Positions 1-5,726 of a DNA stretch of 7,769 nucleotides are shown piece by piece (position 1 is the stretch's first letter; every line of letters begins with the position of its first letter). The stretch lies in NCBI GenBank assembly GCA_964415395.1, contig CAYPZU010000083.1, positions 1 through 7,769 on the forward strand. The letters are read 5' to 3'. The translations under genes and the position numbers were made by a program. Source of the stretch: CAYPZU01 sp964415395. GTDB taxonomy: Bacteria > Chlamydiota > Chlamydiia > Chlamydiales > SM23-39. The notes under the pieces are model-generated. The model saw only the letters and a program-made list of their open reading frames with translations, did not search any database and was not told the origin of the DNA.

Positions 1-473
1 GAGTGCAAAGCGCTTATTATAGAGCGCCGGAAGCCTGGGCGGATCAAGGCCCCTATACGCCCGAGATCGACCTTTGGAGCGTAGCATGCATCCTATTCGA
101 GGCTTATTTGGGAGTGCCTCTTTTCCCTTTTTCAGACGATCCAAAGGGAGAAGCTTCCTTTTTCTATCTCGTCTCCCTGCATATCGGCCCTCCTCATGTT
201 TCGTTTCTGAGAGATTCCAGAACGCCTGATCGGATCAGGAGGCTGTTCCGCTTCATCCCGGAGACGGGGAAGCTCGAATATGCAGGGCCGGCTCCGAAAC
301 GGGTCGACGGACGGGGGATCTGCGAGCGGATTTTAGAAAAAGCGGCCGTCAATGGCGAGAGCCGTGAGGATGCTCTATTGTTCTTCGATTTTCTTAGAGA
401 CCTGCTCAGGTATCAGGGGCGAATGCCGCCCGAGCAGGCTTTCAGACACCGGCTCCTAGCGGACCTTAAGTAA
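1..473 (+). CDS. Eukaryote-like Ser/Thr protein kinase, CMGC/DYRK-like, C-terminal part (5' end outside window)
   Basis: Only the C-terminal half of the kinase C-lobe is visible; the frame runs off the left edge, so the GTG at position 3 is probably internal. The fragment (about 156 residues) opens with activation-segment residues QSAYYRAPE, ending in the subdomain VIII APE (Glu10). Subdomain IX follows as DLWSVACILFE (Asp23), then GVPLFP. This resembles the QSRYYRAPE / DxWSxGCIL / PLF pattern of CMGC kinases such as DYRK, HIPK and PRP4. A long insert and a subdomain XI end (FFDFLRDLLRYQGR, Arg140, then PPEQAFRHRLL) match the CMGC C-lobe. Expected role is Ser/Thr, perhaps Tyr, phosphorylation, possibly of host proteins. 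The usual CMGC Arg in QSR is Ala here. The HRD and DFG motifs lie outside the window, so activity cannot be judged. The TAA stop (471-473) overlaps the convergent F-box-like gene. Confidence 0.85.
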   Translation, partial: VQSAYYRAPEAWADQGPYTPEIDLWSVACILFEAYLGVPLFPFSDDPKGEASFFYLVSLHIGPPHVSFLRDSRTPDRIRRLFRFIPETGKLEYAGPAPKRVDGRGICERILEKAAVNGESREDALLFFDFLRDLLRYQGRMPPEQAFRHRLLADLK

Positions 474-1563
474 ATCTCCCTTCCGTGGCGACTGCCTGCC
501 GCAGGAGGGTTTTATACGCAGGGCTGCTTTGGCCGTGTTCGATCTCTACTTCAAACTGCAGTTTTACAACGGGGAAGAGATCCTGCGACGCGAGGGCTCT
601 GGAGAACTCTTGGACAACCTGCGGATTTTTAGAGCCGATCGCACGGACGGCAAGCCTTCTTAGATCACTGACATGCAATCCATTCAATTCGGTTCTTAGC
701 TCATTGTTCCCAAACAGAGGAGCCAGATTTGAAAAATCTTCGTCAGAGCGGCGCTGGTTGACGGAGAGTTGAAAGAGAAGGTCAGAGACGACAGGCGCGG
801 TAAAAACCCGGTCGGGCAGCTCTGCGGCGAGCATTCTGTAGCCTTCAAGGGTTTCCCGGCCTCCTGCAAGGCGTGTCAAAATTCGTCCAAGGAAATCAGG
901 GTGGATTGAATCAAAGCCAGTGACTGCATGATCATCAACTCGGCGCAGGTGTCTTGTCAGCGCGCTGAGAAGATCTGTGGACGGGTAGCGTCCCTCGGTT
1001 TGATGCACAGCGAGATGCAGCAATCCTTCAATCTGCTGCCCCGTTGCCGCTTCAAAAGCATTTGTGTCGGCGAGGTATTTCGCTACCTGATCTAGAGGAA
1101 GCATTAGAGGCTGGCTGCGCAGAACGAATTCGATCAGCTCTCTTTTTTCATTCGGCGTCAAATTTCTGCATGTTTTCAATCCCTCGAACGCTTCGCTCAA
1201 GAGACTTAGATTGCGGGAAGCTTCCGCTTTTCTTAAGATTTGAAATCGTTGCGCGAAAGGAACGGCAACGGGCTGGTGTTTTGGCAGGACGTACACTTTA
1301 TGTCCTGCGCCGACTTTGACTGTCTCGTATTCCTGGGGGAGTCTGCCGGTTTGAACCATGAGCTTTCGGGCAGAAAGACCTTGTACGGCGCCTTGAGGGG
1401 TATCGAATACGGGGACTTGCCTGCCGAAACGTCCCATCGCTGCGGAATAGGCGGCGATATCGGCTGGCGTCATGAATTGGTGGATGGAGTATCTGGCGTC
1501 GTCGGGCAGGCGTTTGCCTAAAATCGAGTCTGCTGCGGAGAGTGCTTTAGCGGGATGGGCCAT
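466..1563 (-). CDS. F-box-like N-terminal domain protein with helical C-terminal region; candidate effector
   Basis: This 365-residue protein has no signal peptide or membrane segment. Residues 19-47 fit the F-box pattern in register: Leu19-Pro20-Asp-Asp, Ile27, Phe30-Met31, Pro33, Asp35-Ile36, then a second short helix ending near Arg45-Phe46. F-boxes recruit Skp1 in SCF ubiquitin ligases, and amoeba-associated Chlamydiae are known to carry expanded F-box families; bacterial members are usually secreted into the host. The rest (about 105-330) looks alpha-helical, with repeated leucine-rich amphipathic stretches such as LTPNEKRELIEFVLRSQ, and could be a substrate-binding helical-repeat region. 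I recognise no catalytic motif. The ATG at 1563 is preceded by AAGGA at good spacing and by a near-consensus promoter, giving a leader of about 26 nt. The F-box assignment is a pattern match by eye; a generic helical hypothetical protein is the alternative. Confidence 0.85.
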   Translation of the reverse strand: MAHPAKALSAADSILGKRLPDDARYSIHQFMTPADIAAYSAAMGRFGRQVPVFDTPQGAVQGLSARKLMVQTGRLPQEYETVKVGAGHKVYVLPKHQPVAVPFAQRFQILRKAEASRNLSLLSEAFEGLKTCRNLTPNEKRELIEFVLRSQPLMLPLDQVAKYLADTNAFEAATGQQIEGLLHLAVHQTEGRYPSTDLLSALTRHLRRVDDHAVTGFDSIHPDFLGRILTRLAGGRETLEGYRMLAAELPDRVFTAPVVSDLLFQLSVNQRRSDEDFSNLAPLFGNNELRTELNGLHVSDLRRLAVRAIGSKNPQVVQEFSRALASQDLFPVVKLQFEVEIEHGQSSPAYKTLLRQAVATEGRFT

Positions 1564-1596
1564 TATTTATTCCTTTTTTTTAATTAAGTTCGTTCG

Positions 1597-1625
1597 ATTA
1601 TATCAAATTATTTAATATATTTCAA
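1597..1625 (-). promoter_or_regulatory. Sigma-70-type promoter of the F-box-like gene
   Basis: Read on the minus strand, the -35 box is TTGAAA (1625-1620), the spacer is exactly 17 nt and the -10 box is TATAAT (1602-1597), a perfect -10 match. Transcription would start near 1590, leaving about 26 nt of leader with AAGGA before the ATG at 1563. The flanking DNA (about 1564-1640) is strikingly AT-rich compared with the rest of the window, as expected of an upstream promoter region or of DNA bound by a nucleoid-associated protein. Confidence 0.72.
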
Positions 1626-1708
1626 AATTATTATTAACTATTGCGCGCTTCGCGCCTCTGTGATCTCGGTGTTTAACTATTCTTTCTTATCTATCCCGAT
1701 AATCAGGA

Positions 1709-1737
1709 TTGCGCCGAAGAAGAGAAAGGGATAAAAT
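1709..1737 (+). promoter_or_regulatory. Possible promoter for the ferredoxin gene (would give a near-leaderless mRNA)
   Basis: TTGCGC (1709-1714), a 17-nt spacer and TAAAAT (1732-1737) form a moderate sigma-70-like match. The predicted start of transcription (about 1743-1746) is almost on the ATG at 1747. No Shine-Dalgarno lies at usual spacing: AAGGG (1726-1730) is 16 nt away and would fall inside the promoter. Either the message is nearly leaderless or the true promoter is further upstream. Confidence 0.35.
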
Positions 1738-1746
1738 CGCTCCTCT

Positions 1747-2085
1747 ATGGATCCATTGGAAAAAGCAGTCGAGAAGCTGAAGATTGGGGCGAAGGGGAGG
1801 CATATCTTCCTTTGCTGCGATCAGAGCGCCCCTAAATGCTGCTCGAAAGAGGCGGGGCTTCTTTCCTGGGAATACCTGAAGAAGCGGGCGGAGGAGATCA
1901 ACCTTTCCGGCCAGGCCCACATCTGGCGCACCAAAGCCAATTGCCTCAGGATCTGCGCCAAAGGGCCGATCGCCGTCGTCTATCCAGACGGCGTTTGGTA
2001 CCACTCGTGCACGCCGGAAAATCTCGAACGGATTCTCCAGGAACATCTGATCGGCGGGCGTATCGTTTCAAACTTAAGTATCTAA
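1747..2085 (+). CDS. Thioredoxin-like [2Fe-2S] ferredoxin
   Basis: This 112-residue soluble protein belongs to the thioredoxin-fold [2Fe-2S] ferredoxin family (NuoE / Aquifex Fd4 type) and is expected to carry electrons in the cytoplasm. The beta-strand RHIFLCC (18-24) starts the domain. Cysteines at 23, 24, 31 and 32 supply the first two ligands, and Cys66-x3-Cys70 in NCLRIC supplies the second pair. The family's GPIAVVYPDGVWY stretch (73-85) and the EHLIGG end (99-104) are intact. The doubled CC pairs and the SCTPE segment (Cys88) closely resemble, from memory, the small cyanobacterial members, which also match in length. The start is the first ATG after an in-frame stop (TAA 1732-1734). 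The next gene begins 55 bp downstream on the same strand. The redox partner is unknown; nothing nearby suggests one. Confidence 0.9.
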   Translation: MDPLEKAVEKLKIGAKGRHIFLCCDQSAPKCCSKEAGLLSWEYLKKRAEEINLSGQAHIWRTKANCLRICAKGPIAVVYPDGVWYHSCTPENLERILQEHLIGGRIVSNLSI

Positions 2086-2130
2086 GAATTCACCGTTTGG
2101 ATAGCATGTAAACCATTTCTTTAAAAACAG

Positions 2131-2135
2131 AGGAG
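2131..2135 (+). promoter_or_regulatory. Shine-Dalgarno AGGAG fixing the start of the hypothetical gene
   Basis: AGGAG lies 5 nt before the ATG at 2141. It overlaps the first base of an in-frame GTG at 2135, so initiation there is unlikely and the ATG is preferred. Confidence 0.75.
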
Positions 2136-2140
2136 TGTTT

Positions 2141-2704
2141 ATGTGCGCAGCACCAGCCGCCGCATGCGGCCATAAGAAAAGTTCCAGTACCGGATCGATT
2201 GATATCCACCCTTTCGACGATGTCGCGGAAGATGCAGCAAGGCAGGAGAGGCTTGCGGCTTTAGCCGTGTCTTCTTTACCGTCTCTTCCCAGGCCGCACG
2301 CCGCGATCAAAAGAGAAGTGGTCGATTTGGCCTCTGGCGCAGAAATTGCGGCTCGGATTGGCAACGGGATCTTCGATCATGCCGTTGGCGCCTATTTAAC
2401 TGAGAATGGATGGTCGCTTGCCGATTTGAGCGCGATTCAAACTGAGATGGTGATCGCGGAAACCGATGCGGCAAATGACGCCGTCCGTTCAGCGCTGTTT
2501 TGGGTTCTTGCAAAACAGGCGGTCGATAAAAAAAGTTTCGCCGTTTTTGTTTTGGTGCCGAAAAATGGGGCGCTGAGCCAGCAAATCTCAGACTATATCG
2601 ACAGGAAGATCGAATCAAATCCAGAGTCTGCGGATCTTTTTCTGAAAATGAAAGGCAAGATAGGCCAGCCGCCGCCCCGGTCCGGGCTGCACAAGCTTAT
2701 TTGA
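2141..2704 (+). CDS. Hypothetical soluble protein, family not recognised
   Basis: I do not recognise this 187-residue protein. The N-terminus is Ala-rich with Cys2, Cys9 and His11, followed by a Ser-rich, probably disordered stretch (14-20); there is no hydrophobic signal core and no lipobox. The middle (30-130) is predicted helical and Ala-rich, with acidic ETDAANDAVRSALFW around 107-121. A short beta-like run, FAVFVLVP (133-140), is followed by a Gln/Asp/Glu-rich helix and a proline-rich tail (QPPPR, 176-180). No enzyme motif is visible. The ATG at 2141 is chosen for the AGGAG 5 nt upstream. A weak promoter-like pair (TTGGAT 2097-2102, TTTAAA 2120-2125) would place transcription start on the ribosome-binding site, so read-through from the ferredoxin gene 55 bp upstream seems likelier. 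The TGA stop overlaps the convergent gene by 8 nt. Confidence 0.75.
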   Translation: MCAAPAAACGHKKSSSTGSIDIHPFDDVAEDAARQERLAALAVSSLPSLPRPHAAIKREVVDLASGAEIAARIGNGIFDHAVGAYLTENGWSLADLSAIQTEMVIAETDAANDAVRSALFWVLAKQAVDKKSFAVFVLVPKNGALSQQISDYIDRKIESNPESADLFLKMKGKIGQPPPRSGLHKLI

Positions 2705-3362
2705 TCCGGCGGGCAAATCGGGCGATCGTCTCGTCGAGGGCGGGCGCCCATTTCTGGGAAAGATAGGTGGAGAGGAATGCAGTCAGGATCGCTGTATAGA
2801 CGTCTGTCGTGTAGTGGATCCGGAACACGATCACTGTGAGGAGGAGAAAGAGGAAGAAGCAAAAGGCGAGCCTCGTCAGCCACGGTTTGCCGATACGCAT
2901 GCATTCAGAGACGCAAAGAAGGCTGATTCCTGTCTGCGCGGAGAAGTAGAGGTCGTGCGATACGCCGTAGAAGATGAAGAATGACAAGATGCCCGGGTCG
3001 TGCCAGATGATTCCTTCAGGAATGGGAAGTCCGACTGTGAGCTGGAGAGTTTGCCGCAGCGCGAAAAAGATGAAGAGGCTCAAATAGGGGCGGATCGTCA
3101 TCTGGGTAAAGGAGCGGATGATGAGCAGCACGATGCAAAAGTCGTACCAGAGCGAGATGAGGCTCAAAACGAGATTGGCAGAACCGGTATTCTCGAGGAA
3201 ATAGGCGTCGAGAAATGCGGTCCATTCCTGTAGCCTGTCTCCGATGCCGCAATCAGGGACGCTCATTGTGCCGATGACATGCTGCAGGGTGTAGCAAATC
3301 ACAGAGGTTGCAACGATGATCGGGATCAGCACAAACCAGGAGATTTTCTGTGTCTTTTCCAT
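2697..3362 (-). CDS. PAP2_C / sphingomyelin-synthase-like membrane protein, downstream paralogue with altered active site
   Basis: This 221-residue polytopic membrane protein matches, from memory, sphingomyelin synthase (SMS) motifs in order: D1-like SVPDCG (34-39); D2-like Arg103 with LPIPEG nine residues on (112-117); D3-like HDLYFSAQTG (136-145); and D4 HYTTDV (183-188). Membrane segments are likely near 9-29, 64-83, 92-111, 124-134, 140-153, 165-182 and 188-200. In SMS and lipid phosphate phosphatases the D3 His, D4 His and D4 Asp form the catalytic triad. Here His183 and Asp187 remain, but the D3 His is Gln143 (CAG, minus-strand codon 2936-2934). The upstream paralogue has His at the same place. 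The reading frame is intact, so this is not an obvious pseudogene. It may be inactive, altered in chemistry or a partner of its neighbour. It starts 3 bp after that gene's stop, suggesting translational coupling. Confidence 0.85.
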   Translation of the reverse strand: MEKTQKISWFVLIPIIVATSVICYTLQHVIGTMSVPDCGIGDRLQEWTAFLDAYFLENTGSANLVLSLISLWYDFCIVLLIIRSFTQMTIRPYLSLFIFFALRQTLQLTVGLPIPEGIIWHDPGILSFFIFYGVSHDLYFSAQTGISLLCVSECMRIGKPWLTRLAFCFFLFLLLTVIVFRIHYTTDVYTAILTAFLSTYLSQKWAPALDETIARFARRIK

Positions 3363-3365
3363 GAG

Positions 3366-4028
3366 TTATTTTCCCGGTCCGATCCGTTTTAAGAATCCTT
3401 CGACCGGCGGACCCCATTTTCTTGAGAGATAGGTTGTCAGGAATACGGTCAGGATCGCTGTGTAGACGTCCATGGTGTAGTGGAATCTGAGAAGGATGAC
3501 GCCAAGGATCATGTAGGTGAATGAGACGATGCTGAGAGCTTTTGTCCAGGGTTTTCCGATCCGGTACAGCTCGATCGCCGCCAGCAGGCTGACGCCTGTG
3601 TGGGCCGAAAAATAAAGGTCATTGGAGATCCCATAGAAGATGAAAAGGGCAGGGAAGCCAGGGTCATGCCAGATTAATCCTTCGGGAATTGGCAGGGAAA
3701 CTAAGAGCTGCATCGATTGGCGGCAGAGGAAAAAAAGGAAGATGCTGAAATAGGGGTGGATCGATCGCTTGTAGATCGAGCGGGCCATGATGAAGAGAAT
3801 GCAGAAATCGTACCAGGAAGAGGTGGTCGCCAGGACGAAGTTGGCGGCTTTCGGGTTTTGGTGGAAAAATTCGTTGATCGCCTCGGTCCATTCGAAGATC
3901 CGGTCGAGGATGCCGCACTCGGGAATGGGCATCGTTCCGAGGTAAACCTGCGTCCAAAGGCCTGCCAGCACGGTGCCGAAGATGAGAGGGGCGAGGAAAA
4001 ACCAGCGGATCTTGGATTGCAGGGTCAT
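3366..4028 (-). CDS. PAP2_C / sphingomyelin-synthase-like membrane protein, upstream paralogue with complete triad
   Basis: This 220-residue membrane protein aligns without gaps to its downstream neighbour (about 51% identity by manual count). It carries D1-like PIPECG (34-39), Arg103 with LPIPEG (112-117), NDLYFSAHTG (136-145) and HYTMDV (183-188). His143, His183 and Asp187 make a full SMS/LPP-type triad, which in SMS faces the exoplasmic side; here that would be the periplasm. Expected chemistry is transfer of a phospho-headgroup or phosphate hydrolysis on a membrane lipid. The substrate cannot be read from sequence, and the general annotation would be PAP2-related phosphatase. The hydrophobic segments match those of the neighbour. 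The ATG at 4028 has only a weak AAAG upstream. The gene lies 33 bp after the permease stop on the same strand, so it is probably co-transcribed with it. Confidence 0.87.
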   Translation of the reverse strand: MTLQSKIRWFFLAPLIFGTVLAGLWTQVYLGTMPIPECGILDRIFEWTEAINEFFHQNPKAANFVLATTSSWYDFCILFIMARSIYKRSIHPYFSIFLFFLCRQSMQLLVSLPIPEGLIWHDPGFPALFIFYGISNDLYFSAHTGVSLLAAIELYRIGKPWTKALSIVSFTYMILGVILLRFHYTMDVYTAILTVFLTTYLSRKWGPPVEGFLKRIGPGK

Positions 4029-4061
4029 ATTTTTTTCTTTATCCGATCGCCCTATTTATGG

Positions 4062-5051
4062 CTAGCTTAGGCCGAATTGGCTGGCGATATAAAAGGCGAG
4101 GGCTCCGGCGGCTCCCGCTCCGGGCAGAGTGAAAACCCAGGCGAGGACCATCTTGCGGGGGACTCGCCAGTAAACCGCGTGGCTCCCTTTGGCATATCCG
4201 ACGCCGGTGATGCTTCCCGCGATCATGTGGGTCGAGCTGACGGGCATCCCCATGAAGCTGGCTGTCAGGATCACTGCAGAAGCCGACGCTTCGGCCGCAA
4301 AGCCTTGAACCGCGTCGATTTTGGTAATCGAAAAGCCCATCGTTTTGATGATTCGGAAGCCGCCCGAGGCGGTTCCGAGTCCCATCACAATCGCGCACGC
4401 CATAATCACCCAGATCGGGATTTGGGTCGAGGTGAGGAATCCCCCTGCAAATAGCCCCAGAGTGATCAACCCCATGCTCTTTTGGGCGTCGTTCAGTCCG
4501 TGCGAGAGGGCGACAAAGCAGGCGGAGCCGATCTGCAGGTGGCGGAAGATCGCCTTCCCGTGCGCTCCCGGATGCCGCTTGAGATAGATGAAAAGGATTT
4601 TCATGATCGCAAGGCCTAAAAGAAAGCCGACGATCGGCGAGAGGATCATTGGGATAATCACTTTTCCCATCACTCCGCCCCAAAGGATCGTGTCGGCTCC
4701 CTCGTGAAGCCAGGACGATCCCAAAAGGCCGCCGATCAGGGCGTAGGAGGAGCTGCTCGGGATTCCGTAGTACCAGGTGAGGAGGTTCCAGAAGATCGCC
4801 CCCAGGACGGCGGCGAGGACGACCATCTGGGTCGCCTCTCTTGCGTCGACTAGGCCGGTCGCGATCGTCTGGGCCACTCCGCTGATCTGGGTCGCGCCGA
4901 TGAAGTTGAGCACCCCGGCCATCACGATGGCCGAGAGAGGGGCGAGCACCCGCGTCGCGATCACCGTCGAAACGACGTTCGCCGCATCGTGGAAGCCGTT
5001 CGTGTAGTCGAAAATGAGGCCGAAAATGACGATCAGGATGACGATTTCCAT
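4062..5051 (-). CDS. PiT-family inorganic phosphate permease
   Basis: This inner-membrane transporter (329 residues, typical of the short bacterial members) should import phosphate driven by a cation gradient. Both halves of the internally duplicated PiT fold are recognisable. The N-terminal signature includes FDYTNGFHDAANV (14-26), with Asn18, Asp22 and Asn25, and GIPSSSSYALIGG (96-108). The second half has SHGLNDAQKSMG (183-194) and PVSSTHMIAGSITGVG (270-285). About ten to twelve membrane helices are visible, with a short basic cytoplasmic loop near 158-171. The ATG at 5051 is the only in-frame start nearby; GGAGG sits about 20 nt upstream, further than usual. A TATAAG about 10-15 nt before the start could be a -10 box, but no good -35 accompanies it. 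No DUF47 partner gene, a common PiT neighbour, is present in the window. It heads the apparent operon with the two SMS-like genes. Confidence 0.95.
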   Translation of the reverse strand: MEIVILIVIFGLIFDYTNGFHDAANVVSTVIATRVLAPLSAIVMAGVLNFIGATQISGVAQTIATGLVDAREATQMVVLAAVLGAIFWNLLTWYYGIPSSSSYALIGGLLGSSWLHEGADTILWGGVMGKVIIPMILSPIVGFLLGLAIMKILFIYLKRHPGAHGKAIFRHLQIGSACFVALSHGLNDAQKSMGLITLGLFAGGFLTSTQIPIWVIMACAIVMGLGTASGGFRIIKTMGFSITKIDAVQGFAAEASASAVILTASFMGMPVSSTHMIAGSITGVGYAKGSHAVYWRVPRKMVLAWVFTLPGAGAAGALAFYIASQFGLS

Positions 5052-5094
5052 ACTCTTGCCATATCTTATAAGCCTCCAAAACGCAAGAAAGGAT

Positions 5095-5123
5095 TTGGCA
5101 GAGAATTGCTGTTGGGGTAATCT
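5095..5123 (+). promoter_or_regulatory. Sigma-70-type promoter of the cyclophilin gene
   Basis: TTGGCA (5095-5100), a 17-nt spacer and TAATCT (5118-5123) form a plausible promoter. Transcription would begin near 5130, giving a leader of about 24 nt that contains the GGAGG site. It lies in the divergent gap (5052-5153) shared with the phosphate permease. Confidence 0.6.
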
Positions 5124-5143
5124 TTAGGGCATTTAACTCAATC

Positions 5144-5148
5144 GGAGG
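5144..5148 (+). promoter_or_regulatory. Shine-Dalgarno GGAGG fixing the cyclophilin start
   Basis: GGAGG ends 5 nt before the ATG at 5154. It overlaps an alternative in-frame GTG at 5148, which therefore cannot be the start served by this site. Confidence 0.8.
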
Positions 5149-5153
5149 TGTTT

Positions 5154-5711
5154 ATGGCGCGATTTGCAAAAGCATTCGCCTTTCTGCTCACTGCCCTTTT
5201 CCCCTTCTTGGTCAATGCTCAGGAGACGGACGTGAAAAAAAATACTGTGGTCGTATTTGAGACCAATCATGGCAACATCGAGATCACCTTAAAGACAGAT
5301 GCGGCCCCCAAAACGTGCGAGAACTTTTTGGGTCTCGTCAACAAGCACTACTATGACGGGATCATCTTCCACCGGGTCATCAAAAACTTTATGATCCAGG
5401 GCGGCGATCCAACCGGAACCGGCGCAGGCGGCGAATCGATTTGGGGGAAAGCGTTTGCGGACGAAGTTCTTCCCAACATCAAGTTCGACAAAGTGGGCCT
5501 TCTCGCGATGGCGAACCGCGGCCCGAACACCAACGGCAGCCAGTTCTTCATTACGACTGCGGTGACGCCTTGGCTTAACATGCGCCACACGATTTTCGGC
5601 GAAGTGACTGCAGGCTACGACATCGTGAAGAAGATCGAAGGCGTGCAGACGGGCGCTCAAGACCGTCCCGTCGAACCGGTCAAGATCATTAAAGCCTACG
5701 TCAAGCCTTAA
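5154..5711 (+). CDS. Exported cyclophilin-type peptidyl-prolyl cis-trans isomerase
   Basis: This 185-residue protein isomerises X-Pro bonds and probably acts in the periplasm. Residues 1-22 form a clear signal peptide: Arg3 and Lys6, a hydrophobic core (FAFLLTALFPFLV), and a signal peptidase I site after VNA, with mature Gln23. The cyclophilin domain (about 31-183) keeps the catalytic and proline-pocket residues: His73-Arg74, FMIQGGDPTGTG (79-90; Phe79, Met80, Gln82), AMANRGPNTNGSQFF (118-132; Asn121), and TPWLNMRHTIFGEV (138-151; Trp140, Leu141, His145). The Trp corresponds to the cyclosporin-contacting Trp of human cyclophilin A. Length and motif spacing are normal for small bacterial PpiA/PpiB-type enzymes. 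The gene has its own promoter and ribosome-binding site and is followed by a 9-bp hairpin, so it looks monocistronic. A non-specific outer-membrane-protein folding role is likely but not shown here. Confidence 0.95.
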   Translation: MARFAKAFAFLLTALFPFLVNAQETDVKKNTVVVFETNHGNIEITLKTDAAPKTCENFLGLVNKHYYDGIIFHRVIKNFMIQGGDPTGTGAGGESIWGKAFADEVLPNIKFDKVGLLAMANRGPNTNGSQFFITTAVTPWLNMRHTIFGEVTAGYDIVKKIEGVQTGAQDRPVEPVKIIKAYVKP

Positions 5712-5726
5712 ATCCCCTTTTTCTAC

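Noticed and set aside
2097..2125. TTGGAT / TTTAAA pair as a promoter for the hypothetical gene
   Set aside because: The -10 match is weak, and the implied start of transcription falls on the AGGAG site, leaving no usable leader.
2159..2170. Perfect 12-bp palindrome GCCGCATGCGGC just inside the hypothetical gene
   Set aside because: It lies in Ala-Cys-Gly codons, has no loop beyond its own centre and no partner copy, so coding constraint or chance explains it. It is a weak candidate for translational control only.
2660..2715. GC-rich inverted segments around the hypothetical / SMS-like junction as a terminator
   Set aside because: Only short, imperfect stems can be drawn (such as CAGCC with GGCTG), they fall inside coding sequence and no U-tract follows.
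4039..5079. 346-codon open frame on the minus strand overlapping the phosphate permease
   Set aside because: The translation is Arg/Pro/Asp-rich, low complexity and without motifs. It is a frame-shifted shadow of the PiT gene, whose own frame carries intact family signatures.
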